Shown piece by piece: positions 43,036 to 53,974 of a stretch of DNA of 64,000 nt; the stretch's first letter is position 1, and every line of letters begins with the position of its first letter. The stretch is from Beaufortia kweichowensis. Its lineage: Eukaryota; Chordata; Actinopteri; Cypriniformes; Gastromyzontidae. The DNA is taken from positions 16,522,721 through 16,586,720 of the forward strand of contig CM032804.1 in NCBI GenBank assembly GCA_019155185.1. Reading direction: 5' to 3'. The notes beneath the pieces are model-generated. The model saw nothing but the letters and a program-made list of their open reading frames with translations. It had not been told where the DNA came from and searched no databases. The position numbers and the translations under genes are program-made.

Positions 43036-45604
43036 GAACAGTGGGTATGTGTGTGACTGCTCTATTACCTTGACTATGCCTGTGGACTCTAACTTGAAAC
43101 ATCGAAAATGCTCACAGTACCATGCACTTTGCAGTTTCACAACAAACACTAAATGGTCCTGAACAACAACAATTTGTAGTATTTCGGCAAAGTCAGGCAA
43201 CCCACTGGTAGAGCCATACACCAACATCATGCCTACAGCATAGCTGGTGCCTTGAAATTCTGCAGTTTTAGTCAAATTAACAACAGTCTCCTTGGGAAAT
43301 TTCTGTGCTAGAAAATCTTGCACACTCTCATTTACAACCTCAACTGGAAGTGTTGTCATCTTCGACACAGTGACAGCTGGTTTCTTGACATTTGAACTGT
43401 GCAGATGGTATGTGATCATTGACTGGTGTTTTTTTGCCATGGACAATAAAATGTTACGGAAACTGCTGGTTTGTCTCACTATCTTCTTAAAGAAATGGTG
43501 TTTAGCCTCAAACCTCATTGTCCATAAAGACACTAGTGGGCCAAATGCTTTGATGAGCTGTGGATAATGTTCCACAAAATGGTGTTTCGGAATCAATTTC
43601 TCATGTGGAAAAACACTTTTAAATCTCTGTCTATGCTCTGCAATCAGGCTGTCCAGGTAACCAATGCTTTCCTCAGTGAAGGTAGGTGACATAACCAATT
43701 CAACAACATCTTTGAGTGTCATCAGTAACTGCCATGCCGGTTCCTCTTCTGGTACTTTGTCCCCAATGATAAGTGGAAGCAGCCTCAGTAAGCACCAATT
43801 TTCGTGGGCATTACCACCAATGGTTTTACGGGAAGCAAATGTTTGTGGTACTCCTTGGGGACAATTAGTCTTGTCTTTCCACTTGTAAGGGAAGTTTTTG
43901 ATGATTCTGTTGAGCTCTTCTAGAGAGAAATATTTTTTCTTTATCAAGAGAGCAAAACACAATGCCAATTCTCCAGGTATAATACCTTCGAGTAAATCGT
44001 GCAGTACATCAGGTGGGTAACCGGTTGTCACATGAAAATGACTTAAACTTTGAGTAAGTGCACAATGTGTTTTAACTCCATGGCTGTGGGTGTTACTAGC
44101 GAATGCCGCTTCAACATCCAACTGATATTGCTGTTTTGTTCTGCTAGGGAACGCTCCTGTCCTTACTTCAAGTTCTTGAAACTGCGATCGTTCTCCAGCA
44201 CAAAATCTGCAAGCGTGTGACCCACTGAAACTTTCAACAAAACCTCAGAGTGAGTGAGCACCAAGATTATCAGCAATCAAAGAAAATACTGTCCCTTTTA
44301 CAACTCTTCCCAAATGAGGCACAAAAATTCCATCCTCTTCAAGGCTTTTCAAATCCTTTAACAATGGCCCAAGCACTGCAGAATAGCCAAATTTTTTAAC
44401 ATCATCAGCCTTGGCCAAAACAGCTAAGTAAATTGATGATAATGCAGACCTTAATACAGAAGGAACATCAGCCAACACCCAATAGACTCCAGTTATCTTA
44501 TGTTTTTTGCGTGAGGTTCCTAAAGGATTGCAAATTTCAAAATCATCACAGTAGAGTAAAAGTGAAAGTCTTAACACCTCTTCAGATAGAAATTTGTTTT
44601 CCTTGAAGTTGGAGCCATCACGAAAGCTTGCATACTGACATGGTCCATGGTGTCTTGCACTCTTGAACACCTTATCCTGAATGTCCGTGTTCTTTAGAAT
44701 TTCTGACAAGGACCGCAAAATTGGTACGTACTGGAATGTCCTTCCCTCTTTTTCCTCCATTATATACTCCAATGGCTCAACAATAGAGAAATGTTTCTTT
44801 AGGTACCTATTCCACTGGAATGCTGTGGCAAGAGGACCTTTCTCATTGAAGGCTACACTAAGCGGATTTAACTGGCAAATGTTATTTACCAATTCTGTGA
44901 TTACCAATTCTTCAAGATTGCAGTTATGGTTTTTTAATGTGTTGTGGACAATGTCTTTGATTATGGGTTCAGATGCTGTACAAGTAATAAACTGAAGCTC
45001 ATCTACAATTCCATCAATGCATTTACTAGGCACATTAAAAATGCAGCCTAATTTAAGCAATAAGGAACCAAGTTGATCAACGATGACTTCACACAAATCT
45101 TCATCCTCTTTTACAAGAGTTTCTTCAGAAGCAACAATTTCACTTTCTTCTTCAAAACTATCTTCAGTTGGCTGATCTGAATACGTCTGGAATACAGTAT
45201 TCTTAAAATCTTCAAGGCAGTGAGGAGTGTGCTTCCTGCTTCTATGCGAAGCAAAAGTTGAATATATATTGGTACTGTAGTCACAGTCTTAAAAAACACA
45301 ATGAACAGTTTCGTGCTTTTTCAGATGAACTTCAATGTGTTCCAAAAATTGCCTCTCTGTATGACAATTAAATGAACTGCACACAAGGCATGAAAAGGAC
45401 ACAGTTTGACTTAACTGTTGTGGTTGTGCATGGTCTCTAGACAAATGTGCTCTAAGAGCCCCCCAACCTTTAAACGAACAAGGACAATTTAAGTGCAAGC
45501 AAGGCACAGCCCTGACCGGTATGTGGATGTTTCAATATGTAATGCTTTAACAGCTCTAAACGTTTTGATGTCTCAAATTTGCAATATTTGCATGGCCAAG
45601 ACAT
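43036..45604 (-). pseudogene. C2H2 zinc-finger / transposase-like gene, nonsense-mutated
   Basis: Minus-strand coding exon. The ATG at 45604 opens MSWPCKYCKFET with the first C2H2 finger. A 1-bp shift lies near 45512. Then come three more C2H2-like units (CPCSFKGWGALRAHLSRDH; CLVC..H..H; CDYST..H..H), an acidic linker, and a long domain with GVYWVLADVPS, LIADNLGAH, CRFCAGERSQFQ, LHDLLEGIIPGEL, KTIGGNAHENWCLLRLLP and WTMRFEAKHHFFK. The frame is otherwise continuous from 45507 to 43036 except for TAA at about 45289 and TGA at 44245-44247. The motifs resemble DDE-type transposases of large fish repeat families; the exact superfamily is uncertain. The C-terminus is cut by the L2 LINE. Acceptor TTTACAG at about 45690 gives a plausible exon start. 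Confidence 0.65.
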
Positions 45605-45689
45605 AAGATAAAAGTGTACTGTTTATCCTTGATGACACACCAGGGTTGAAAACCATGCGTCTGGGAGATTTCCTAAATGCAGTCAACCT

Positions 45690-46330
45690 GTAAATGAACA
45701 AACACAATTAGTTATATTAAAACAACAGAATTAATAAAAATACATTACATTTAAGGTAGAAAATTACATGAGAACTAATTAATAAACAGAAGCTGAAATA
45801 CAAGCAGGAGTTGTATTCTGATGTGATGCTTGTTAACAATCATAATGTCTAGGTATCAATGAAATAAGTTAATTTAAACACGCAAGTCAATATCAGAGCT
45901 TTTCAGACACTTTCTGGACTGAACAAATTGATCATAAACTATTGAAATAGGTTGATAAAGTACAAAAAAAGTTAAATCTCCAGTTTCTAAATCTTAGATG
46001 GCTTATTATGATTAAAATGATGCTGCTAAATTTAGAAGTATTTGTTCTACACTATTACTATTTGTAATGATATCACTTTATATTTATAGGGCATAATCTC
46101 CATAATAATAATCTCAAGGCAAATCGTGCTATAGACACAAAATGTATAGTTTATTGATTCGTTTTCACACATTTTTTTTCCGTGTCACTCAGCACAATTT
46201 ATTTCATATAATGTTTTGAAAGTCGTGGTAAGTGTAATCTGATCGCACTTAAATGAGGGGGGTGGGAAATTATGTCTAAACTTTTCCTAATGCAAATTTC
46301 GAATCAGCGTGTTCAAGTGAAGTTTGATTA
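45690..46330 (-). other. Intron of the C2H2/transposase-like gene
   Basis: AT-rich and without ORFs. It lies between the acceptor at about 45690 and the donor at 46896-46897, and forms part of a 1.2-kb intron that also contains the GC-rich block. Confidence 0.4.
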
Positions 46331-46700
46331 ACTAATTTCGGGAGGAGCAGGCACAGATAATTGAACCGGCCAATTCATCATTAGTAATCGCACCGTCTGC
46401 CCTATCAGCGCAAGAGAGAACCTCTATAAAATAATCAAGCAGCCTTCCCTTCGTTCTCTCTAGCGTTTCGGCATCCCTCCTCCACCCCTACATCTCAACG
46501 GCACCTTTCTTTAGGGGGGGCTGCGTTCTGGGTTCGGGGAAGCGCCGAGCTCGGAGCCCTCCCCGGATAGAGGGGAGCGCTCCAGGTTCGGGAAGATCGG
46601 CCGAGCTTGGGGCCCTCCCCTGGACAGCACGCCAAATACGCATAACTATTACGCTCGCTTATTATCTGTAAAGGCGAACTCGTGAAACAATTCACTGACT
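46330..46700 (+). promoter_or_regulatory. GC-rich block with TATA box
   Basis: TATAAAATAATC at 46425 is followed by a pyrimidine-rich stretch and then a GC-rich segment. In that segment a phrase is repeated: GTTCGGGGAAGCGCCGAGCTCGG and, 70 bp on, GTTCGGGAAGATCGGCCGAGC, each followed by CCCTCCCC. This could be a promoter or U3-R part of an element on the plus strand. No ORF follows. Confidence 0.4.
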
Positions 46701-46897
46701 AACACAAATTTCTTTGGTTTTAAACTGACTTTTGTATGAGACTAGTGATTCATGGACTGCAGTGGAAAATGCAGGCCTAGGTTAACGTAACCTTGAGTTA
46801 ACATTACTAGAGTTACACAACAAAGTTAATCGGACTTTTAAAATGATCATGGACCTATACGTTGTCATAAATTACTACAAAAAAGGCAATAACTTAC

Positions 46898-47010
46898 CGT
46901 ACACAATAACTTTGCATCCACCTGTGACAATCCCACCCGCACGTGTGGCAATCGTAACCGTCTGCCTCGGATCCAAAACGCGGGCATTTGATTCAGTCAC
47001 GTGGATGTGA
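46898..47010 (-). promoter_or_regulatory. Candidate promoter and non-coding first exon of the C2H2/transposase-like gene
   Basis: On the minus strand a donor TACG/GTAAGTTA ends at 46898. Upstream are two CACGTG E-boxes (46940-46945 and 46998-47003) in a locally GC-rich stretch. The matching acceptor is at about 45690, just before the coding exon. Confidence 0.45.
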
Positions 47011-47579
47011 ACGTGCTACGATTTTAGATTAAAATTTACTCAGCATTTTTAGGTTTATGTGCAATGACTTTAAAACAGTTAAATAATATCAGAAAATGTA
47101 TAATACAATTTACTATTCCCACACAGTTCATTTTATACATGAATTGTGTATTTATTTAAAATTTTACTTAGAAATTCTAGTTCTCAATGAATTGTTGTTA
47201 CGGGGCTGTTGGGTTAGGCAGACCAGAACGCCAGAGATAATTTCCAACTAGACTTTACTAGAGAACTTTTCAGGCACAGAAATATCCAGATAACAGGCTC
47301 GGGGTCAGGAAGCTCGGGGTCAGGAGGCTCGGGGTCTGGGTCTGGAGGCTCGGGGTCTGGAGGCTCGGGGTCTGGCTCTGGAGGCATGGGCTCTGGAGGC
47401 ACGGGCTTTGGAGGCACGGGCTCTGGAGGCACGGGCTCTGGCCGCTCTGGTGAAGACTGTGGCGGCTGCGGCCGCTCTGGTGAAGACTGTGGCGGAACAG
47501 GGGACTCAGAAGCGCCGGGAACAAGGGACTCAGAAGCGCCGGGAACAGGGGACTCAGAAGCGCCGGGAACAGGGGACTC

Positions 47580-48000
47580 AGAAGCGGCGGTAACGGGGAA
47601 CTCAGAAGCGGCGGTAACGGGGAACTCAGAAGCGGCGGTAACGGGGAACTCAGAAGCGCCGGTAACGGGGAACTCAGAAGCGCCGGTAACGGGGAACTCA
47701 GAAGCGCCGGTAACGGGGAACTCAGAAGCGCCGGTAACGGGGAACTCAGAAGCGCCGGTAACGGGGAACTCAGAAGCGCCGGTAACGGGGAACTCAGAAG
47801 CGCCGGTAACGGGGAACTCAGAAGCGCCGGTAACGGGGAACTCAGAAGCGCCGGTAACGGGGAACTCAGAAGCGCCGGTAACGGGGAACTCAGAGGCGCC
47901 GGTAATGGGGAACTCAGAGGCGCCGGGATCGGGGAACTCAGAGGCGCCGGGATCGGGGAACTCAGAGGCGCCGGGATCGGGGAACTCAGAGGCGCCGGGA
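47580..48000 (-). repeat. 24-bp coding minisatellite (PVTGASEF units)
   Basis: GGGAACTCAGAAGCGCCGGTAA-type units of 24 bp recur about 17 times with very few differences. All lie in frame in the gag-like ORF, encoding eight residues each. Confidence 0.85.
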
Positions 48001-49989
48001 TCGGGGGAATCAGAAACTGGGGCCCTAGAGGAGACAGGAACTGGGGGCCTAGAGGAGACAGGAACTGGGGACCTAGAGGAGACAGGAACCGGGGGCCCAG
48101 AGAGGTGACTATCTAGGGACAGATTAGCGATAGATGACTTCATACAGGACTTCCCAGGAACCAACAGGCTTGGACAGTCTACAATGGAGGGATTACTAGG
48201 AGCTGGGACACTTTGAGAGGGAAACCTGCTTCGAGATACTACTCCAGAGGTCTGACTGCTTAGACACGAACTAGAGATGGATGGGTGACATTCTTGGGGA
48301 GGTAGGCCCTGGGACAGGGATTCAGCAACTTAACTATAACTACTAATCTGGGGTGAAGCCGCTACGCTCAATTGAGAAGAACCAGAGTTAACTTGACTAG
48401 GGCTGCATTGACACTGCATAACTGAATTGCTAGGAGAACTACTTGCACCCTGTGCTAGACTAGAGGTATGACACATGGACGACTGACTAAAACTCCCTTG
48501 AGAACTAGAAGCATACAAAGTCTGGGACGCATTACTGCTAGTGGGTTGGCTAGAGGCAGCTGTAGGCAAGGAAACAAGAGTAGAATAACCAGGGGTAAAC
48601 GGACTTGAGAAATTTGGAGACTGTAGGGATACATCACCAAGAGTTCTACTACCTCCCTGTGTAGAAACCAACTGACACTGGCTTCCTGTCACTGGTGGTC
48701 TAGAACTGCCCATAATTGCTGCATGCTGGCTTTGGATCGCTAGATTGCAAACGCTCTGGCTGGTGAGTCTTCCCGCTGAAGACAAAAGCTCTGCATGTAT
48801 ACGGGACTTGCTGGCAGGCTGACTGGAAATACTAAGTTGCTGTGAAGACCCACTGTGGAAACTACTCTTGGCTTGAGGGACCAAGCGACTAACACCTGCC
48901 GAAATAGAGCTAGAACTGCCCTGAGAACTTGCAACACTAGTTTGCTGTATGAAAACAGCCTGAGGTGAGATGGGTTTGAAAGACTCAGATGAGAGTGTAC
49001 TAGAACTCAATTGAGAATGGGGCAAATAAACACTACACACACTACCTTCTCCCTGAGAGGACATAAACTGAGCTGATGTACTCCTCTGAGGCCCAATCAG
49101 TGAAGCTGGAGAGTGCTGACTAAATAAACTTGGATTACTTGTGGACTGACTAGAATCTAGCCGTGAGGAACTAAACTTGGAAGGAGATCCAGAAGAAAAC
49201 TGGCTAAGGGTAACTTGAGGCGGGACAGGACCACTGAAAACACTAAAGTCTTCCAAAACACGTTTCCTAGAGCTAACTTGAGACTGGACAAGGATACCCC
49301 TAAAAGCACTACTTCCTCCCTGGTTAGATGTAAACTGACTGGAAGATCCCATTTGGGGTGACGCAGCAACGAGAGCAACTGGTCTACCTAAACCCTGATA
49401 GTTTCTAAATTGGGTAAGAACATCTTGTGGTGAAGTTACCGCAACATTTACATACCTTGTAGCAGAAGCAACTTGAGCAAAGGTACCTCGAGACTTGGGA
49501 CGAGAAAGACTCCTGTAACTACTTCCTGTCTGCACCGGGAAATAACTAGAAGTTGCAAACCTTGTCCTTGACTGACTTGGAGGGATGAATGGAGACACAC
49601 TGGTGTCACTTGAGGGCTGACCAAACCCTTCTACAGGTGAAGAACTAAGCGTACTAGGGGTCACTGAACTATGTGAATACAAGGTAGGGATCTCCTGAGC
49701 TGACATGGGGAAGTAACTGGAAGGGGCGACCACATGAGCAGGGACTAGGTCTGGGGACTCTAGGACAGAGTCTGGGAACTCTGGGGACTCTAGGAAATAG
49801 TCTGGGAACTCTGGGGACTCTAGGAAATAGTCTGGGAACTTTGGGGATTCTAGGACAGAGACGGACTCCGGGGCGGAGTCTGGGAACTCCGGGGCGGAGT
49901 CTGGGAACTCCGGGGCGGAGTCTGGGAACTCCGGGGCGGAGTCTGGGAACTCCGGGGCGGAGTCTGGGAACTCCGGGGCGGAGTCTGGG

Positions 49990-50600
49990 AACTCCGAGGC
50001 GGCCCTCTTGGCCGGAACATAGGACTCAGCGGCGGCCATCTTGGCCGGAACATGACTCTCGGAAGCGGCCCTCTTGGCCGGGACTTGACTCTCGGAAGCG
50101 GCCCTCTTGGCCGGGACTTGACTCTCGGAAGCGGCCCTCTTGGCCGGGACTTGACTCTCGGAAGCGGCCCTCTTGGCCGGGACTTGACTCTCGGAAGCGG
50201 CCATCTCGGCCGGGACTTGACTCTCGGAATCGGCCATCGTGGCCGGGGCAGGACATCGGGGAGCGGCCATCGTGGCCGCGTCAGAACCCTGGGGAGCGGC
50301 CATCGTGGCCGCGTCAGAACCCTGGGGAGCGGCCATCGTGACCGCGTCAGAACCCTGGGGAGCGGCCATCTTGGCCACGGCAGAACTCTCGGCGGCGGCC
50401 ATCTTGGCCGCGGCAGAACTCTCGGCGGCGGCCATCTTGGCCGCGGCAGAACTCTCGGCGGCGGCCATCTTGGCCGCGGCAGAACTCTCGGCGGCGGCCA
50501 TCTTGGCCGCGGCGGAACTCTCGGCGGCGACCATCTTGGCCGCGGCGGAACTCTCGGCGGCGGCCATCTTGGCCGCGGCAGAGCTCGCGGAGGCGGCCAT
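49990..50600 (-). repeat. Coding minisatellites (KMAAAESSAA / VPAKRAASE units)
   Basis: Units of about 30-36 bp (GCGGCCATCTTGGCCGCGG and GCGGCCCTCTTGGCCGGG on the plus strand) recur about 16 times and are in frame in the gag-like ORF. Confidence 0.85.
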
Positions 50601-51464
50601 CTCGACCAGGCTGCGGAGGGGGCGACACCCACAACTGACCAACACCCAGTCTATACTCGCCTCTAAGCTCTCTGAAGGCCCCCATCCAGACAACTTGGCC
50701 CATGTCGCGTCGTTCAGCCCCCAGAGAAATAGTTGCCTCTGGTGATCTTCAGGAAGCCCCGAAACCATCCCGAAGACGGCAAAACACACAGCGTAGGCCT
50801 CCACCGATTCCTCCTCCTGACCCCGGTAGAGGATGGCTTTGGCCCGGGCAGCATCCATTCTGGTGAGAGTGAGAGAGTGGGAAAACAAACAGAAAAACAA
50901 AAGGGACAAGACACAAAAACAGACAGGTACTGAGCAATCCTCCCGCCTGCTATCCTTGTGGGTCGGTCGTACTGTTACGGGGCTGTTGGGTTAGGCAGAC
51001 CAGAACGCCAGAGATAATTTCCAACTAGACTTTACTAGAGAACTTTTCAGGCACAGAAATATCCAGATAACATTAATCAGATAACAACAATCAGATTACA
51101 GAGAAACAGGTAACAGACAAATGCCCACACAGCCAAACTTACAAACAACAACGACCGACCAAAACTGAACAGAAAACAGGCTTTAAATAATACAGGCAAT
51201 GAACTAATAATGACATAACACAGGTGCAGATGATAACAAACAAACTAGTGCAAACGGGATAACAAATACAAAACAGGTGTGCTGGTGCAAAGAACTATGG
51301 GAACTGAAGTCCAAACAAAAGGTGCAGGGTGAAAAACAAAGTCCAAACAGGCAGAATCATAACAGTTGTAATATTACAATGTAAAAGTTATGTATCGATT
51401 CTGTGGGGATGGTGTTATTTAAACACTCTCCAGCATCTCTACTAGTTATAGTGAAACTAAGACG

Positions 51465-52378
51465 GTGTTATTTAAAACACGGTTCAGTTTCAGGTTATAA
51501 TTACTTGTGGCTCAAATGGAAATACCTACAGATAAAGATTATTAACTATATGTATTTTGTAGCATTACCTGGTGCAATAAACGCATTATTCTGCTGGCCT
51601 TGATTAACAACGGTTCATGCCCAATACAGTAATACATACAGAGCCGGTAACAGTATCGCACAGTTTAAGGGATGTGTTATGAGCATTAAGCAGAGACAAT
51701 CATGAGTGAATACAAATGAATATTTATTAACTAAGCTACTGAAATATGATATTGATTAACTAACACAAAACACATACACATTCACATTCATACAAGATAA
51801 AGCATAGAAAAATTAGAGTAAAGAGTAAAGAATGGCATATTAAATCAGCAGGACACAACCGGGTTTTTCTCTACAAAAAGTTCACCTTGGTTAGCCAAGG
51901 GGCAATGCTTAAGCGCTTTGAATGGTGATACTTGCATTGAACAGTTAGTTCGTCGGCAAGAATCCTGGTGCTGAGAGAAAGAGAGAGAGGGTGTCCCGTG
52001 GATTCGCGAGAAGTCCGCTCGAGAGCCGAAGTTTCATGAGAAGTGTCGAAGTCTGCCGAAGTAAGATTGCCGGAAAAGCTGTCCTGAAGAAGGGCAGGTC
52101 CCACGAAGTTTTGGAATAGATTCCAAGTTTCTGAGCAAAAAGTTGTCCGATGCATTGTGGTCTTAAAGGCACAGCTGTCACGCCCATGTCAGGTCTTTTG
52201 ACCAATGGCAAAAGGACGGTGGTTGCGCGGGAGAAATCTCTTTGTCCTTCTTTGTGACAAATGATTTACACAGGTACGGTTTATGTCCTGTTTGCACCGA
52301 ACACATTAACTTACTGTAAATTGAGTATGATGCACGCCATGACTATGTACTGTGCATCATTATTTAGGAAATAATTTG
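51465..52378 (-). mobile_element. ERV LTR B, inverted copy
   Basis: The reverse complement of this block matches 9099-10069 with moderate divergence and small indels. It shares the AGCATTAAGCAGAGACAATC, GTCACGCCC and ACCAATGGCAAAAGGAC phrases. No gag or leader repeats follow, so it may be a solo LTR. A short direct repeat GGTGTTATTTAAA occurs at both 51410 and 51464. Confidence 0.75.
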
Positions 52379-52525
52379 TGGATCATTTTGATACCACACA
52401 CGAGAGAGAAGTGAAGTAAGAACAATAGTTATTCATTCATCTGCCATGAAATAACAGTTAAACTTCGATGACAATGAAATGCATGCAATAACTATGGCAG
52501 GGTATCAAGTGATTATGGAGGAATA

Positions 52526-52582
52526 CACACATAGATATATATATATATATATAGATATATATATATATATATATAGATAGAT
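52526..52582. repeat. (TA)n/(TAGA)n microsatellite
   Basis: Alternating TATATA with interspersed AGATA. Confidence 0.9.
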
Positions 52583-53140
52583 ACAAATTGGGCAGTTTTG
52601 TCCTGCTCATCCTAGAGAGTCTCTTTGAGGTGTTTGGAATGTACTTCTCTAGTCCTCTCTGCAAATCTCCAGGGGGCCTGGAGAATCTCAGGGAGTTAAG
52701 CTGGGGGGTCACCCTCTCTGGGGAAGGCCAGAGAGGTACCATAACTGTCCTCCTGAGTTAAGTAACAACCGGCAGGTCATCACTTAACCCAGACTTTCTG
52801 GAGTTCTGGTGTTGACTCCCCCCGTAGGAATTTGTTGTTGGTTGTAACTTTATGATCCCTTAAAGAAATCCAACATTTGGCCCGGCCAAGTCTCTACAGT
52901 TATGACAGGAAATCTAGTATATTTTACTATACCTCAAAGTTTGTTTTTTCAGTGTGGTTAGGGATAATGCTTGGTGATTTGAAAAGATACACTAACAGAG
53001 ACTTGACAGTGACCTATTGAAAACACATGACACAAACTGTAATGCTGAAAACTGGTTCAGTATTGTCAAAAACAAAATCCTAGAAAAAAACTGCACCATC
53101 GCCCAGCAACATTAATACAAAAAATGTATGCATCCTTACA
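52583..53140. other. Unassigned stretch, possible LTR remnant
   Basis: There is no gene. Around 52860-52900 the phrase AAATCCAACATTTGGCCCGG looks like an LTR end followed by a primer-binding-like TTTGGCCCGG, but the other LTR end is not identified. Confidence 0.25.
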
Positions 53141-53959
53141 GGGAAGATAGAGACATTATGCAACATGACATTCCAGACAGAATGTTACAGCATTTCAATG
53201 TAAAACAAGGTAGTTTGGAGGACTTTGAAGAAAAATGATCCGTGATCAAAAAGAATGTCCGTGACCGAAAAGAGAAGAAAACAGAGTACTTTAATGTTCC
53301 AGACATTATTCCTTCTCCTAAAGAAAAAGTGAGTATTACAGATGTAAATAAAGTCTTACAATAAAATGATATTTATGATTACATAGTGGACAAAAAAAAA
53401 TTATATAATGTATAATAAGTACTCCTATTTTTAATAGAAAATGTAATTGTTCCACTTATCATTACACAGCATCATATCCCTCATTTTCCTATGTTATTTT
53501 AGTCTTCTAAATCTTGTGACAGTAAGCCCAAGTCCAGAAAAAATGAAGCAGACGTTGTGAAAATTAAGTCAAACATTTCACAGGTAAAGACTAAGTAAAC
53601 TTAATGCAAATTCAAGGGCATGATGATATGTTACAATACACATTAGTCTATGTCATGTGTTTCACAACAGTTTGATAAAATTTGATTCCATTCTGATTGT
53701 TCTACCAGGAATCAAAACCTTCTGTGGGACAGGCCAAGTCCAGAAAGAAAGAGTCAGACCATGTGGAAGTAGAGCCAAAAACTCCACAGGTAAGATTTAA
53801 TCTTTTGCATATTCAAGGGCATGATGACATGTTACATTCCACATAGATCTTAGTAGTGTTTTGCACAACAACATGTTAATGCTTGTTTTTTTGTTTGTCC
53901 TCATAGGAAACACTGTCACCGAAGCCAAAAGTCATATCCATAATGAAGACATTGTACAG
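53141..53959 (+). pseudogene. Lys/Ser-rich exon cluster of an unknown gene
   Basis: Four exons with clear splice sites: 53141-53328 (acceptor TTACAG, donor AAA/GTGAGT), 53503-53583, 53709-53789 and 53907-53959. The first encodes DIMQHDIPDRMLQHFNVKQG and has a TGA at about 53236. The second and third are both exactly 81 nt, phase 0, and encode related 27-residue units (KPKSRKNEADVVKIKS and AKSRKKESDHVEVEPK). The fourth encodes a similar KPKVISIM piece. The gene is not recognised. The repeated exons suggest a low-complexity, charged, perhaps nuclear protein. The stop codon and the absence of flanking exons suggest a relic. Confidence 0.5.
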
Positions 53960-53974
53960 GTAAAAAAATTAATA

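Larger units (their letters stand above)
47214..50858 (-). pseudogene. Gag-like protein with minisatellite repeats (copy 2)
   Basis: The start chosen is the ATG at 50858 (MDAARAKAILYRGQEEES), because it begins the gag-like domain; an upstream in-frame ATG at 50909 adds only a hydrophobic stretch. The domain VEAYAVCFAVFGMVSG, LFLWGLNDATW and SIDWVLVSCGC is followed by repeats: KMAAAESSAA, SQVPAKRAASE, SAPEFPD, a Ser/Gln-rich region, then PVTGASEF (about 14 units) and PEP-rich repeats. One in-frame TAA at 48330-48332 divides it; the frame continues to 47214. Gag-like proteins form the particle; no zinc knuckle is seen. Confidence 0.65.
47196..51364 (-). mobile_element. Gag-only LTR retrotransposon (TR-GAG-like), copy 2
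   Basis: Complete 5' LTR at 50973-51364 (TGTTACGGGG..ATCATAACA). The 3' LTR is reduced to 47196-47295. The flanks ATTGT and GTTGT are a 4-of-5 match to a target duplication. The interior carries the same gag-like ORF as the 17-20 kb copy and no enzyme genes. The purine tract and most of the 3' LTR are deleted at the junction near 47295, so this copy could not be reverse-transcribed normally. Confidence 0.75.

Noticed and set aside
47580..48000. CRISPR-like regular repeats
   Set aside because: The 24-bp units are contiguous with no unique spacers, are in frame in a coding sequence, and lie in a eukaryotic genome.
47386..48108. Plus-strand ORF of 240 aa with GNSEAPVT repeats
   Set aside because: Same reason: the 24-bp units are a multiple of three, so every frame without a stop stays open.
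49850..50632. Minus-strand Arg/Pro-rich ORF of 260 aa, and overlapping plus-strand ORFs
   Set aside because: Alternative frames of the 30-36 bp repeats. The frame retained also in copy 1 and joined to the gag-like domain is the credible one.
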